Shown here: positions 32,301 through 40,683 of the stretch, piece by piece
Position numbering within the stretch: the stretch's first letter is position 1
Layout of the letters: each line of letters opens with the position of its first letter
Position numbers and translations under genes: made by a program
Assembly (NCBI GenBank): GCA_947382355.1
Contig: CANCYR010000006.1
Span: forward strand, 1 to 64,000
Reading direction: 5' to 3'
Length of the DNA: 64,000 nt
From: an uncultured Lachnospiraceae bacterium
Lineage (GTDB): Bacteria; Bacillota; Clostridia; Lachnospirales; Lachnospiraceae
Notes under the pieces: generated by a model
Seen by the model: the letters and a program-made list of their open reading frames with translations, nothing else
The model's database searches: none
What the model was told of the DNA's origin: nothing

Positions 32301-34439
32301 ACATTAGGCAGTCAGGGAGAAATTACGGGACAGCAGACTCTGGCGGCAGATTCAGATGGCAAGTATTATCTGGAGTTTGAATTTACTCTTCAGAATTTTT
32401 CAGCAAGCAGTACGGATTCGGATATTTATACTCCGAAGCTGTATGTGGATGTTAATGCAGACGGAAAGTTTTCTGAATCGGAACAATTGGAAGGAGGAGT
32501 TGTTACCAATGCCCTGACCGGAATTGAGGTGCCTCATGTCACAACAGTCAGCGGAAGTGTTTATGAGTTGTCTACAAATGTGTTGTATCGACTGAAACGG
32601 GAGGTCCCGGATGGCTTTCAGGGTTGTCTGCCATGGTGCCTGAAGGTTGAAAAGAGTCTTAATCCCAATGTTTCTGACAGTGAAACAGGATATTCTGCTA
32701 TAAAAGGAGCAAAATCGGTTGACATAAAGATATTACAGGTTACTCATAATAGCAAAAGTACTTTAAATCTGAATGAGAAGCCGGGTCTGTATGGCAAGTA
32801 TATAGATATGCTGACAGATCTTAAGATGTTTGATTTGCAGATAACAAAAGTAACTCAATCACAGTTTGATGCAGGGGAATATCAAAACATAAATGACTAT
32901 GATATGCTTGTATTAGGATTTGGAGACAACTTTGCTGATACAAATCAGGCAGCTTCCAATGCTATCGGTGCGTATATTGCGGACGGAAAACCTGTATTGC
33001 TTTGCCATGACTTTATGGAACATTATCCCCACTACACTGCTGTGCAAATATTGAGGGATACATTGGGCATGGACCGGTATGGTATCAGAGCTTCCAATGC
33101 TGCGGAAGACCATCCCCTTGGAAAGCCTGGCCTTGGAAGTTATATCAGAAAAGGAACAGGTTACGGCAGGGGAGATGCCGGCGATGCAACTGCCATTGAA
33201 ACCATTGAAACATCAGGACGACGGGTTGCATATCAGCCGGGCAGCAATAAGACAAAGCTGGCAGCGGAGACTCAGGGCTTAACCAATTATTTCTTAATGA
33301 AATTTTATCAAAATAAGAAAACTTCTGCTTATTCTTGGTGGAGTAATACGACTGATTACTTTTCGCTGTTGTCACCAGATATGTATGATTGGGGAACACC
33401 AGCGCAAGAAACAAGCAAAACCCCCTCCATCACTAGCAACTCTAATCAGGATTACATTATTGATGTTGATAAGGTGAATGACGGACAGATTACCAATTAT
33501 CCATATAAGCTGCTGGATACTTTCCCGGTAAATAAAACTCATGGGCAATACTTCCAGCCCAACATGGAAGCGGATCAGGATGATGACGGAACAGCGGACA
33601 TTACGGTTTGGTATACCTTGGGGCATGGACACGGTTCCAATGTGATGGCTGAAACTACGGAATCCAAGCTTTCCGATGGTGTATATGGCATATCGCCAAA
33701 GGACGGAGTGAATAATTATTACATTTTTAACAGCGGTAACGTAACCTATACCGGAAGCGGTCATACAAATTTGGCAAATCCTCAAAATCAATATGAGGCA
33801 CAATTATTTATAAATACATTGGTTGCTGCATACAGGGCAGGAATCAGAAAGCCTACCGTAAGTATGTATGATGGAAGCGATTTGAACAGCTCTTCTATCA
33901 GTAATATTGTGGTTCCATATGATGAAAATATCGGCTTGAATGCTGATACCAGCAAGGCACAGTCCTCCTTTATCAGGGATAAGGATGACCCAGATAAATA
34001 CCAGTATCCATTTGTAAACTATACGGATGCTGATGCAACTAAAGTATGGTTCCGGGTATCAGACCCCAATCTGGTAAAGGGTTCCAAGAAAATCAAGCTT
34101 AAGTTCTGGCAGGAGGTGCCTGATGATACGCCCGGTGCTCAGAGTATTGTTTTGGACCAAAATACAACCATTAAAGTAATTGAGATGACAGGGATGCCAT
34201 TCTATTCGGCGAATTTCACTCAGACTTATGCTTATGGCACCGATGCTACAGGCGGCGTTATGTATGGACTGAGGCTTCCTATGAATTTATTGAATTCAAG
34301 CAGTAACTTTAAGCTTTACGTGGAGGCGGAAACGGAAATTGAAAGCGTTTCAATAACCGGTAAGAAAAATATCAGTAAATCCGGCAAATCCTACGCATCT
34401 TTAAGTGTTACAAAAATGGATTTGTTAAAGCTGGATTAA
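29382..34439 (+). CDS. 1685-residue secreted pilus-locus protein (DUF5057-like, PilY1-position)
   Basis: Last and largest gene of the pilus locus. A basic start and hydrophobic segment (residues about 7-30) form a signal peptide or anchor. After an acidic Pro/Glu/Asn linker (about residues 230-290) follow long mixed domains, including Rossmann-like texts (YDLIYISGRNEVY, NDYDMLVLGFGD). Two calcium-loop-like motifs are visible: DVNADGKFSESE near residue 1022 and DQDDDGTADI near 1398. From memory the family is DUF5057 in Lachnospiraceae. There is no LPXTG motif or prepilin leader. Position after the PilV/X/H/W-like genes equals that of PilY1, a Ca2+-binding tip adhesin, so an analogous role is inferred. 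ATG 29382 follows GGAGGG; ATG 29364 is the alternative. Confidence 0.68.
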   Translation: MEKGKKRLIARILSTAAVLAIAIAICTFVAKKTTEQVEASTNILQKVSTKYASGDFKVLEVVPEHTANENEEIGYFVKDKNRDRDFREVSQAKSIGSLFEPDKGISNLLMMRDYGLIKDYGVDYGNQTGLVSDNPVYSDSATFASYPMTGFDLADKQFVAGMFEMDPGNAGNYQMDTNGYFIDASGTINAIKGTTSGNSTSLSSNSIGNGALTRILSVIANTDGVTEAPPVSEAPEINNQDEVTVTLEEEEPPAADGGNEENENENEPGEKEPQFPQNSPDVGNQPGGNLLQEMDIDTSPAGGYSNGYSHWLGATESNYEPVPEGDRFNKGLPEGITWVGDGTGNVRFVESPAGKYFGYAIRDLYYNTDKTNNYFHNGNWFKELVFGDADSSIQISVRTVTPGEITANSINTKDYDLIYISGRNEVYIQNGEDFTDSQVMDLYNAVVGNSHQAVIMDYALIDKETVENKAALGTLSNMEKLALLLWQDNQTKILTETLSGNGAGGAANNGFDVSDATGDQITMLSFGSVSNTVWHYLVTEAPLGGYGNFVAGSVYVYEHRLQYFQNPKAQVDLYDFFGNGDFNSQYVDTVAAAGLSRVEYAVRVNNTNNPDKKMNEQITPAVVVQYILSYDGTASELVKNDLRVLEIQPCRDFSYNIGWGTQSYSEIENSENRYSTQCCANREEFIERYLGEPFVKADGTIDDENIDKVLFTSMTIEEFICKNDNVSEEYDIIYIGSNHSPNPAYKTYSSGSTGNYKVTRAADVPGKSVDTPENITDFRDNLMDGMVYFNIGDITYYERALPGNWGGTLLWGWFDNNYEQNHTNGRARFAARDLTVYKVKELLDYLDNGYPIIVAGDMLKTDDSGNSIINPTINTDNNSLTNRDMNGVDHGRIDNCSKMYELFQVATGQSVDITYEAYNNRNYANTNFISEADAIAAEANPVTETEFKEKVIQGVNAAKLSLNVTSRPTEYEYTLGSQGEITGQQTLAADSDGKYYLEFEFTLQNFSASSTDSDIYTPKLYVDVNADGKFSESEQLEGGVVTNALTGIEVPHVTTVSGSVYELSTNVLYRLKREVPDGFQGCLPWCLKVEKSLNPNVSDSETGYSAIKGAKSVDIKILQVTHNSKSTLNLNEKPGLYGKYIDMLTDLKMFDLQITKVTQSQFDAGEYQNINDYDMLVLGFGDNFADTNQAASNAIGAYIADGKPVLLCHDFMEHYPHYTAVQILRDTLGMDRYGIRASNAAEDHPLGKPGLGSYIRKGTGYGRGDAGDATAIETIETSGRRVAYQPGSNKTKLAAETQGLTNYFLMKFYQNKKTSAYSWWSNTTDYFSLLSPDMYDWGTPAQETSKTPSITSNSNQDYIIDVDKVNDGQITNYPYKLLDTFPVNKTHGQYFQPNMEADQDDDGTADITVWYTLGHGHGSNVMAETTESKLSDGVYGISPKDGVNNYYIFNSGNVTYTGSGHTNLANPQNQYEAQLFINTLVAAYRAGIRKPTVSMYDGSDLNSSSISNIVVPYDENIGLNADTSKAQSSFIRDKDDPDKYQYPFVNYTDADATKVWFRVSDPNLVKGSKKIKLKFWQEVPDDTPGAQSIVLDQNTTIKVIEMTGMPFYSANFTQTYAYGTDATGGVMYGLRLPMNLLNSSSNFKLYVEAETEIESVSITGKKNISKSGKSYASLSVTKMDLLKLD

Positions 34440-34492
34440 ATGAAGGTCTCAGAAATATTTATGAAAACTTCACAGGAAAACTACAATGACGG

Positions 34493-34519
34493 CAGGTCCC
34501 TCAGGGGACCTGTTTTTTT
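34493..34519 (+). terminator. Terminator closing the pilus locus
   Basis: CAGGTCCC, TCA loop, GGGGACCTG, then seven T residues. It also rules out the long upstream extension of the topA frame. Confidence 0.9.
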
Positions 34520-34573
34520 GTACAGAAAGATTTCGGAAAATTGTTTCTCGAAAATTGTTTTTTAAAAAAGCAC

Positions 34574-34602
34574 TTTACACATCAATTTTTTTAGTGTATA
34601 GT
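34574..34602 (+). promoter_or_regulatory. Sigma-A promoter of topA
   Basis: TTTACA (34574-34579), 17-base spacer, TATAGT (34597-34602), about 40 bases before the topA start. Confidence 0.75.
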
Positions 34603-34644
34603 GTGAAACGATTATTAGAAACGGAAAAGAACAGGGGAATCATC

Positions 34645-36729
34645 ATGGCAAAATATTTAGTAATTGTGGAATCGCCTGCAAAGGTAAAGACCATAAAGAA
34701 GTTTTTGGGAACCAATTATGAGGTTCTTGCCAGTAACGGACATGTACGGGATTTGCCTAAAAGCCGCATGGGCATTGATGTGGAAAATGATTATGAGCCC
34801 AAATATATTACCATACGGGGAAAAGGGGATATACTGGCAGCTCTTAGAAAAGAAGTAAAGAAGGCGGAAAAAATTTATCTGGCGACGGACCCGGACCGGG
34901 AAGGAGAGGCTATTTCATGGCATCTTTTAAAGGCGCTTAAGCTAGAGGATAAAAAGGTATACCGGATTACTTTTAATGAAATTACCAAGAATGCAGTGAA
35001 AGAATCTTTAAAACACGCAAGGGAAATTGATATGGATCTGGTGGACGCCCAACAGGCAAGGCGGGTGCTTGACCGGATGGTGGGATATCGTATATCTCCT
35101 CTTTTGTGGGCAAAGGTGAAGAGAGGTTTGAGTGCAGGGCGGGTTCAGTCCGTGGCTCTTCGAATCATCTGTGACAGGGAGGAGGAAATCAATGCTTTTA
35201 TTCCGGAGGAATATTGGACATTGGATGCCAATCTTAAAATATCCGGAGAAAAGAAACCTCTGCAGGCAAAGTTTTATGGGACAAGAGAAAAGAAAATGAC
35301 TATTTCCACCAAAGAGGAGTTGGATCAGGTTTTAGATAAGCTAAAAGGAGCACAGTTTCAGGTTCATTCCGTAAAGAAAGGGGAAAGGAGCAAAAAACCT
35401 CCAATGCCTTTTACCACTTCTACCTTACAGCAGGAAGCCAGCAAAGCGCTGAATTTTTCCACTTCCAAAACCATGAGGCTTGCCCAGCAGCTATATGAAG
35501 GTGTGGAAATCAAAGGCAGCGGCACAGTAGGCCTGATTACTTATCTTCGTACTGACTCCACCAGAGTATCTGAAGAAGCAAAGCAGAATGCAAAGGAATA
35601 TATTGAACAGGTTTATGGAAGCCAGTATGGGGAGGAAACAGAAACAGTTAAAAAATCCCAGGGGAAGATACAGGATGCCCATGAGGCTATCCGTCCTACG
35701 GATATTTCCAGAACTCCATTGGAAATGAAAGAATCCTTAAGCAGGGATTTATTCAGACTGTATCAGCTGATTTGGAAACGGTTTACGGCAAGCTGTATGA
35801 AGCCTGCTGTTTATGAGACTACCTCTGTGAAAATAGATGCAAAGGATTATCGGTTTACCGTGTCTGCATCCAAAATTATATTTGACGGATTTATGAGCGT
35901 ATATACAGAGGCGGATGAGGAAAAAAGGGAAGGAAGCCTGCTGGCAAAGTCTTTTAATGAAAATACAAAGCTTCAACTGGAAAGCTTTGAGCCAAAGCAG
36001 CACTTTACCCAGCCCCCTGCCCATTATACGGAAGCTTCCCTTGTGCGTACGCTGGAAGAGCTGGGCATTGGCCGTCCAAGTACCTATGCTCCTACTATCG
36101 GCACTATTTTAGGAAGGCGTTATATTGTAAAGGAAGAGAAGAACCTATATGTTACAGAGCTTGGAGAAGTGGTGAATTCCATTATGAAGGATGCTTTTTC
36201 CAGCATTGTGGATGTAAATTTTACCGCTAATATGGAATCTCTTTTAGATAAGGTGGAAGAGGGCGTCATAAACTGGAAGGTGGTAGTGAAGAATTTCTAT
36301 CCGGATTTGGATGAGGCGGTGAATCTGGCGGAAAAGGAACTGGAATCCGTAGAGATTGCAGATGAAGTATCGGATCAGGTCTGTGAGCTTTGCGGCAGGC
36401 AAATGGTTATTAAATACGGGCCCCATGGAAGATTTTTAGCCTGTCCCGGCTTTCCGGACTGCAGAAACACTAAGCCATACTTTGAAAAAATAGGAGTGCC
36501 ATGTCCTAAATGCGGCAGTGAAGTAGTGCTTAGAAAGACCAAAAAAGGAAGAAAATATTTCGGCTGCGAGAATAATCCGGAGTGTGATTTTATGGTATGG
36601 CAGAAGCCCAGCAAAAAAATGTGCCCCAAATGCGGTTCTGTCTTATTGGAAAAGGGCAATAAGCTTGTCTGTTCAGGAGAAGGCTGCGGCTATGTGGAGC
36701 CTGTGCCAAAGGAAGAGAAACAGATATAG
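34645..36729 (+). CDS. topA: DNA topoisomerase I
   Basis: A 694-residue type IA topoisomerase that relaxes negative supercoils. It has an N-terminal Toprim domain (MAKYLVIVESPAKVKTIKKFL, ATDPDREGEAISWHL), catalytic Tyr300 in TYLRTDSTR, and three C-terminal zinc-ribbon modules (CELCG...CPGFPDC, CPKCG...CENNPEC, CPKCG...CSGEGC). ATG 34645 begins the conserved N-terminus and follows AGGGGAATC. The 53 codons upstream cover the promoter and terminator and are rejected. dprA-topA-codY-flgB order is like Bacillus subtilis, except for the pilus locus before topA and the absence of trmFO, xerC and hslVU before codY. Confidence 0.96.
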   Translation: MAKYLVIVESPAKVKTIKKFLGTNYEVLASNGHVRDLPKSRMGIDVENDYEPKYITIRGKGDILAALRKEVKKAEKIYLATDPDREGEAISWHLLKALKLEDKKVYRITFNEITKNAVKESLKHAREIDMDLVDAQQARRVLDRMVGYRISPLLWAKVKRGLSAGRVQSVALRIICDREEEINAFIPEEYWTLDANLKISGEKKPLQAKFYGTREKKMTISTKEELDQVLDKLKGAQFQVHSVKKGERSKKPPMPFTTSTLQQEASKALNFSTSKTMRLAQQLYEGVEIKGSGTVGLITYLRTDSTRVSEEAKQNAKEYIEQVYGSQYGEETETVKKSQGKIQDAHEAIRPTDISRTPLEMKESLSRDLFRLYQLIWKRFTASCMKPAVYETTSVKIDAKDYRFTVSASKIIFDGFMSVYTEADEEKREGSLLAKSFNENTKLQLESFEPKQHFTQPPAHYTEASLVRTLEELGIGRPSTYAPTIGTILGRRYIVKEEKNLYVTELGEVVNSIMKDAFSSIVDVNFTANMESLLDKVEEGVINWKVVVKNFYPDLDEAVNLAEKELESVEIADEVSDQVCELCGRQMVIKYGPHGRFLACPGFPDCRNTKPYFEKIGVPCPKCGSEVVLRKTKKGRKYFGCENNPECDFMVWQKPSKKMCPKCGSVLLEKGNKLVCSGEGCGYVEPVPKEEKQI

Positions 36730-36771
36730 ATACAATCATAAATAACATACGCTACCTTTCCAATCAAAACC

Positions 36772-36786
36772 AATTATCTGAAAATT
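36772..36786 (+). promoter_or_regulatory. CodY box upstream of codY
   Basis: AATTATCTGAAAATT matches the CodY consensus AATTTTCWGAAAATT at 14 of 15 positions. It directly precedes the codY promoter, suggesting autoregulation. Confidence 0.75.
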
Positions 36787-36787
36787 C

Positions 36788-36816
36788 TTGCGGTTCTTTC
36801 AGAATTGTGGTAACAT
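36788..36816 (+). promoter_or_regulatory. Promoter of codY
   Basis: TTGCGG, 17 bases, TAACAT. The spacer contains TTTCAGAA, a partial second CodY core. Confidence 0.55.
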
Positions 36817-36877
36817 ATTAATAGCAATGGCATTAACTTATTCTATGGACTATGGGATTAGAATTACGGAGGAAGCT

Positions 36878-37657
36878 ATGAGCAGTGTACAGTTACTGGA
36901 TAAAACAAGAAAGATTGGAAAGCTGTTGCATAATAACATTTCCAGCAAGGTAGTCTTTACCGATATATGCACAGTATTAAAGGAAATATTGGAATCCAAT
37001 GTACTTGTTATCAGTAAAAAAGGCAAGGTGCTGGGGCTTGCCAACTGCGGCGGCGTGGAAGTGATTACAGAGCTTTTAAAAGGGCAGGTAGGAGATTTCA
37101 TAGACAGTGCATTGAATGAAAGATTCTTATCAGTGCTTTCCACAAAGGAAAATGTCAATCTGGAGACCCTTGGATTTGAGCATACGGACACAAAGCGTTT
37201 TCGGGGTGTCATTACTCCCATTGATATTGCGGGAGAAAGGCTTGGGACCCTGTTTATTTACAATGAAGAGGAAACCTATGATATAGACGATATTATCCTG
37301 TGCGAATACGGCGCAACGGTAGTCAGTCTGGAAATGCTCAGGGCAGTCAACGAGGAAAACGCAGAGGAAAACAGAAAGCAGGCAGTGGTAAAGTCAGCCA
37401 TCCATACCTTGTCACTTTCAGAAATGGAAGCTATTGTACATATTTTTGACGAGTTAAACGGAATGGAAGGGATTTTAGTGGCAAGTAAAATTGCAGACCG
37501 GGTGGGGATTACCCGTTCTGTCATCGTAAATGCCCTTAGGAAGTTTGAAAGTGCGGGAGTTATAGAGTCCCGCTCATCCGGCATGAAGGGTACCTACATC
37601 AAAGTGGTCAATGATGCCATATATGATGAACTGGAAGAACTGCGCAAAAGCATATAA
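36878..37657 (+). CDS. codY: GTP-sensing transcriptional regulator CodY
   Basis: 259 residues, the normal length. The N-terminal GAF domain (about residues 1-150) senses branched-chain amino acids; the C-terminal winged HTH (about 195-255) carries ASKIADRVGITRSVIVNALRK, the family signature. ATG 36878 follows GGAGGAAG; the 30 codons upstream cover the promoter. CodY with GTP and isoleucine/valine represses nutrient, competence and motility genes in low-GC Gram-positives. Here it sits immediately before the flagellar operon and downstream of the competence gene dprA, so it is a natural candidate to control both. Confidence 0.96.
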   Translation: MSSVQLLDKTRKIGKLLHNNISSKVVFTDICTVLKEILESNVLVISKKGKVLGLANCGGVEVITELLKGQVGDFIDSALNERFLSVLSTKENVNLETLGFEHTDTKRFRGVITPIDIAGERLGTLFIYNEEETYDIDDIILCEYGATVVSLEMLRAVNEENAEENRKQAVVKSAIHTLSLSEMEAIVHIFDELNGMEGILVASKIADRVGITRSVIVNALRKFESAGVIESRSSGMKGTYIKVVNDAIYDELEELRKSI

Positions 37658-37700
37658 ATACAAAAGTGTATGGCAAAAGGAATTGCTGGAATTTTTTGAT

Positions 37701-37740
37701 AAAAGGATTTATGAAGCATAAGTCCTTTTTGTTTTTTTTT
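37701..37740 (+). terminator. Terminator between codY and flgB
   Basis: AAAAGGATTTATG, AAG loop, CATAAGTCCTTTT with one G-U pair, then TG and nine T residues. Confidence 0.82.
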
Positions 37741-37750
37741 AGAAAATGCC

Positions 37751-37778
37751 TTGCGTTTTTTTACAAATTCTTTATAAT
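37751..37778 (+). promoter_or_regulatory. Sigma-A promoter of the fla/che operon
   Basis: TTGCGT (37751-37756), 16 bases, TATAAT (37773-37778), 45 bases before flgB. Confidence 0.72.
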
Positions 37779-37823
37779 AAAGTAGTGTGGCTTTTGAAAG
37801 CCTTTTTAGGAAAGGAGAGCAAT

Positions 37824-38213
37824 ATGATTCAGACAAGCGTGTTTAATTATATCAATGTTTTAGATAAAGCGGCGGATGCTTCATGGCTGCGGAATGAGGC
37901 CATAAGCAATAACCTGAGCAATATGAATACACCTGGTTACAAACGTCAGGATGTGGATTTTGAGAGCCAGCTGTCAAAGGCTCTTGGAAGCGGCAGATAT
38001 GAGACTATGGATGCAAAGGTGGCAGGAGTAAGGACAAACAGTCTTGCCCCAACTACTTTTAAGGACTATTCGGGTTATTCCTACCGCATAGATGGTAATA
38101 ACGTGGATCCGGATTCGGAAAATGTGGCTTTAGCCAACAATCAGATAAAGTATCAGGCATTGGTTGCGGCCTACAATCAGGAATTTGCTAATTTAAAGGC
38201 AGTGATGAAATAA
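37824..38213 (+). CDS. flgB: Flagellar basal-body rod protein FlgB
   Basis: A 129-residue proximal rod subunit. The N-terminal flagellar rod motif (WLRNEAISNNLSNMNTPGYKRQDVDFE) and the C-terminal SENVALANNQIKYQALVAAYNQEF segment are diagnostic. ATG 37824 follows AAAGGAGAG; a frame reaching back to 37746 covers the promoter. First gene of the operon. Confidence 0.95.
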   Translation: MIQTSVFNYINVLDKAADASWLRNEAISNNLSNMNTPGYKRQDVDFESQLSKALGSGRYETMDAKVAGVRTNSLAPTTFKDYSGYSYRIDGNNVDPDSENVALANNQIKYQALVAAYNQEFANLKAVMK

Positions 38214-38232
38214 GAAGCAGGAGGAATGAGTT

Positions 38233-38676
38233 ATGAGTATGTTTAATGCTTTTGATGTGAATGCATCGGGACTTACAGCGCAAAGGTACCGCATGGACGT
38301 AATTTCGGAAAATGTGGCCAATGCCAACACCACAAGAACTTCGGATGGTACGCCTTACCGGAGGAAAACAGTAGTATTTCAGGAAAGGGATTCACAGACC
38401 CCTTTTTCCAGAGTGTTAAATAAGGCAACAGATCTTTATTCCGGAAAAGGAGTTAAGGTAGTAGGCACCTTTGAGGACCGTACTACTGACTTGATAAAGG
38501 CATATGACCCTGCTCATCCGGATGCAGATGAAGATGGATATGTATGGTATCCCAATGTAAACATCATTACAGAAATGACCAATTTAATTGATGCCAGCCG
38601 GGCTTATGAGGCAAACGCCACTGCATTTGATGCAAGTAAGAGCATGGCTTTAAAAGGTTTGGAAATGGCTAACTAA
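38233..38676 (+). CDS. flgC: Flagellar basal-body rod protein FlgC
   Basis: A 147-residue rod protein with the N-terminal rod motif (MFNAFDVNASGLTAQRYRMDVISENVANANTT), the FlgC-type middle (VDPAHPDADEDGYV-like text: AYDPAHPDADEDGYVWYPNV) and the C-terminal helix ASRAYEANATAFDASKSM. It builds the rod with FlgB and FliE. It lies 19 bases after flgB, with GGAGG before the ATG. Confidence 0.96.
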   Translation: MSMFNAFDVNASGLTAQRYRMDVISENVANANTTRTSDGTPYRRKTVVFQERDSQTPFSRVLNKATDLYSGKGVKVVGTFEDRTTDLIKAYDPAHPDADEDGYVWYPNVNIITEMTNLIDASRAYEANATAFDASKSMALKGLEMAN

Positions 38677-38701
38677 AATATAAAGTGAAAGAGGAAAAAA
38701 G

Positions 38702-39040
38702 ATGGACATTACAGCTTTAAACAATGTAAATTCAGGCATTATTAAAGAGGCAGTCAAAAACAGCTCTTTGTTATCAGACGGCAGGGTGAAAAGCGGCTCG
38801 AAAGCAGACGGTGATGTGTTTGAATCTTTTTTAAGTGCAGCCGTAGAAGGAATCAATACAACGAATGGCTATTTATCCGATGCCGAAAATGAAGAAATCA
38901 AGCTTGCTCTTGGTGAAACGGAAAACCCGCATGATTTGGCCATTGCATTGCAGAAGGCCTCTTCCGCGCTTACATATACAATTGCCATAAGAGACAAGTT
39001 TATGGAAGCTTATAAAGAAATCATGCAGATGCAGATTTAG
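38702..39040 (+). CDS. fliE: Flagellar hook-basal body protein FliE
   Basis: A 112-residue adapter between the MS ring and the rod. The C-terminal half has the family text (DVFESFLSAAVEGINTTNGYLSDAENE, DLAIALQKASSALTYTIAIRDKFMEAYKEIMQMQI). The N-terminal 35 residues are disordered, as usual. It is located between flgC and fliF as in other clostridial operons. Confidence 0.95.
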   Translation: MDITALNNVNSGIIKEAVKNSSLLSDGRVKSGSKADGDVFESFLSAAVEGINTTNGYLSDAENEEIKLALGETENPHDLAIALQKASSALTYTIAIRDKFMEAYKEIMQMQI

Positions 39041-39066
39041 AGTAAGGTACTAAGGAGCAACTTGTT

Positions 39067-40677
39067 ATGTCAGACAAATTAAAAGAAATTCCAGAAAAGC
39101 TATTAGAATGGTGGAATAAATTCAATCCAAAACAGAAGACCATAATTGTCTGCGCCTTTGCAGGGGTCGTGCTGATGTTTTCTGTTTTAGGCTATGTGTT
39201 GACCAGGCCTCAGTATATCCCTTTAGTGACCTGTGAAAGCCAGAAGGAAGCCTCCGAAATTGTGAAACTGCTTGAAGGCGAGAACCTGAAGTATCAGACC
39301 AGCACTGATGGCCTTAGAATCTCCATATTAAAAAGCCAGGAAGGGGATGCCAACCTTCTTTTAGGCGCAAACAGCATTCCTTCCGATACATACGGCACCA
39401 TTAATGATGTGATATCCGGCGGATTTTCCACTACGGAAGCGGACAAACAGAAACGGTACAAGGTGTGGCTGCAAAAGGACATGGAGGCTACCCTCCAGCG
39501 GAACGAAGCGGTGAAAAAGGCAAAGGTGGATTTGACCATACCGGAGCAGGACGGCACCTTGATTGCACAAAATAGAGAGTCTTTTGCGGCGATTACGCTG
39601 ACAATTGAAGAAGGAATGGAGCTTGCGCCGGAAAATGCGGCGGCTCTCGCCAGATATTCGGCTACCGCCCTTGGCAATACCAGTACGGATAATATAACCA
39701 TTATCGATACAGAAGGTAACCTGCTGTTTGCCGGAGAAGATAACGGCAATGTTGCAGGGAATGCCAGCACCCAGTTAGATGCCAAGTCAAAGGCGGAGGC
39801 AGTGGTAAAAAATGAAGTGCGTTCTGTTTTAATAGGAACTACCCTATATGACAGCGTAGAGGTGACCAGCAATTTAAAGCTTGATTTTTCCACAACGGAA
39901 CAGACCGACCATAATTATCAGGCTCCGGAAGGCTCGGAACAGGGACTTTTAAGTGAGGAGCGGGTTTTTGAAAGCGAGAATCAGGGCGTAACCGGAGGAG
40001 AACCGGGTACGGGAAGCAATGACGAGGATGGAGCCAGCTATGTGCTCAGCGATTATGCGGATTCTTCCTCCAGCCAATCAGAAAGGGAAAGTAAATATCT
40101 TCAGGATGAAAGTGTGAAGACGCAGACCAAGCCTCCGGGAGATATTGTTTATGACGAGTCCTCCATCGGAATCGCTGCTACTAAGCTGCATGTATATAAA
40201 GAAGAAGATGTGCAAAGGCAGGGACTTTTAGAAGGAATCACCTGGGATGAGTTTAAAGTTACAAACGGCGAGGTAGTAAAGCTGGAGGTAGATGAGGAGA
40301 TTTATGCGCTGGTAGCAAAGGCTACCGGGATTTCCGAAGAGAACATTCAGATCGTTGCTCAGGAAAAGCCGATTTTTATTGATAAAGAAGGTCTTTCCGT
40401 AGGGGCATGGGATGTGGTGCAGATTGTACTCATCGTGCTTATTCTGGCATTGCTTGCTTTCGTGGTGTTAAGGAGCATGCGCGGAGCAAGGGCAGAGCAG
40501 ACGGAAGAGGAGCTTTCTGTGGAATCACTGTTGCAGTCTACTCCGGCGGCAGAGTTAGAGAATATAGAACTAGAAGAGAAGTCAGAGACAAGAAAACTGA
40601 TAGAAAAATTTGTGGACGAAAATCCGGAAGCGGTTGCCAATTTGCTTAGGAACTGGCTTCAGGAGGAATGGGGGTAA
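39067..40677 (+). CDS. fliF: Flagellar MS-ring protein FliF
   Basis: 536 residues with two membrane helices (about residues 24-44 and 447-467) bracketing the ring-building region (RBM domains; RISILKSQEGDANLLLGANSIPS, KVWLQKDMEATLQRNEAVKKAKVDLTIPEQ). The C-terminal cytoplasmic tail (EEKSETRKLIEKFVDENPEAVANLLRNWL) binds FliG. An acidic, Ser-rich insertion lies at about 295-350, as is common. Six bases separate it from fliG. Confidence 0.96.
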   Translation: MSDKLKEIPEKLLEWWNKFNPKQKTIIVCAFAGVVLMFSVLGYVLTRPQYIPLVTCESQKEASEIVKLLEGENLKYQTSTDGLRISILKSQEGDANLLLGANSIPSDTYGTINDVISGGFSTTEADKQKRYKVWLQKDMEATLQRNEAVKKAKVDLTIPEQDGTLIAQNRESFAAITLTIEEGMELAPENAAALARYSATALGNTSTDNITIIDTEGNLLFAGEDNGNVAGNASTQLDAKSKAEAVVKNEVRSVLIGTTLYDSVEVTSNLKLDFSTTEQTDHNYQAPEGSEQGLLSEERVFESENQGVTGGEPGTGSNDEDGASYVLSDYADSSSSQSERESKYLQDESVKTQTKPPGDIVYDESSIGIAATKLHVYKEEDVQRQGLLEGITWDEFKVTNGEVVKLEVDEEIYALVAKATGISEENIQIVAQEKPIFIDKEGLSVGAWDVVQIVLIVLILALLAFVVLRSMRGARAEQTEEELSVESLLQSTPAAELENIELEEKSETRKLIEKFVDENPEAVANLLRNWLQEEWG

Positions 40678-40683
40678 ATACCA

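Noticed and set aside
34486..34644. N-terminal extension of topoisomerase I
   Set aside because: It covers a terminator and a sigma-A promoter; the conserved N-terminus begins at ATG 34645.
36788..36877. N-terminal extension of CodY
   Set aside because: It covers the promoter; CodY proteins begin at the ATG at 36878, which has a strong ribosome site.
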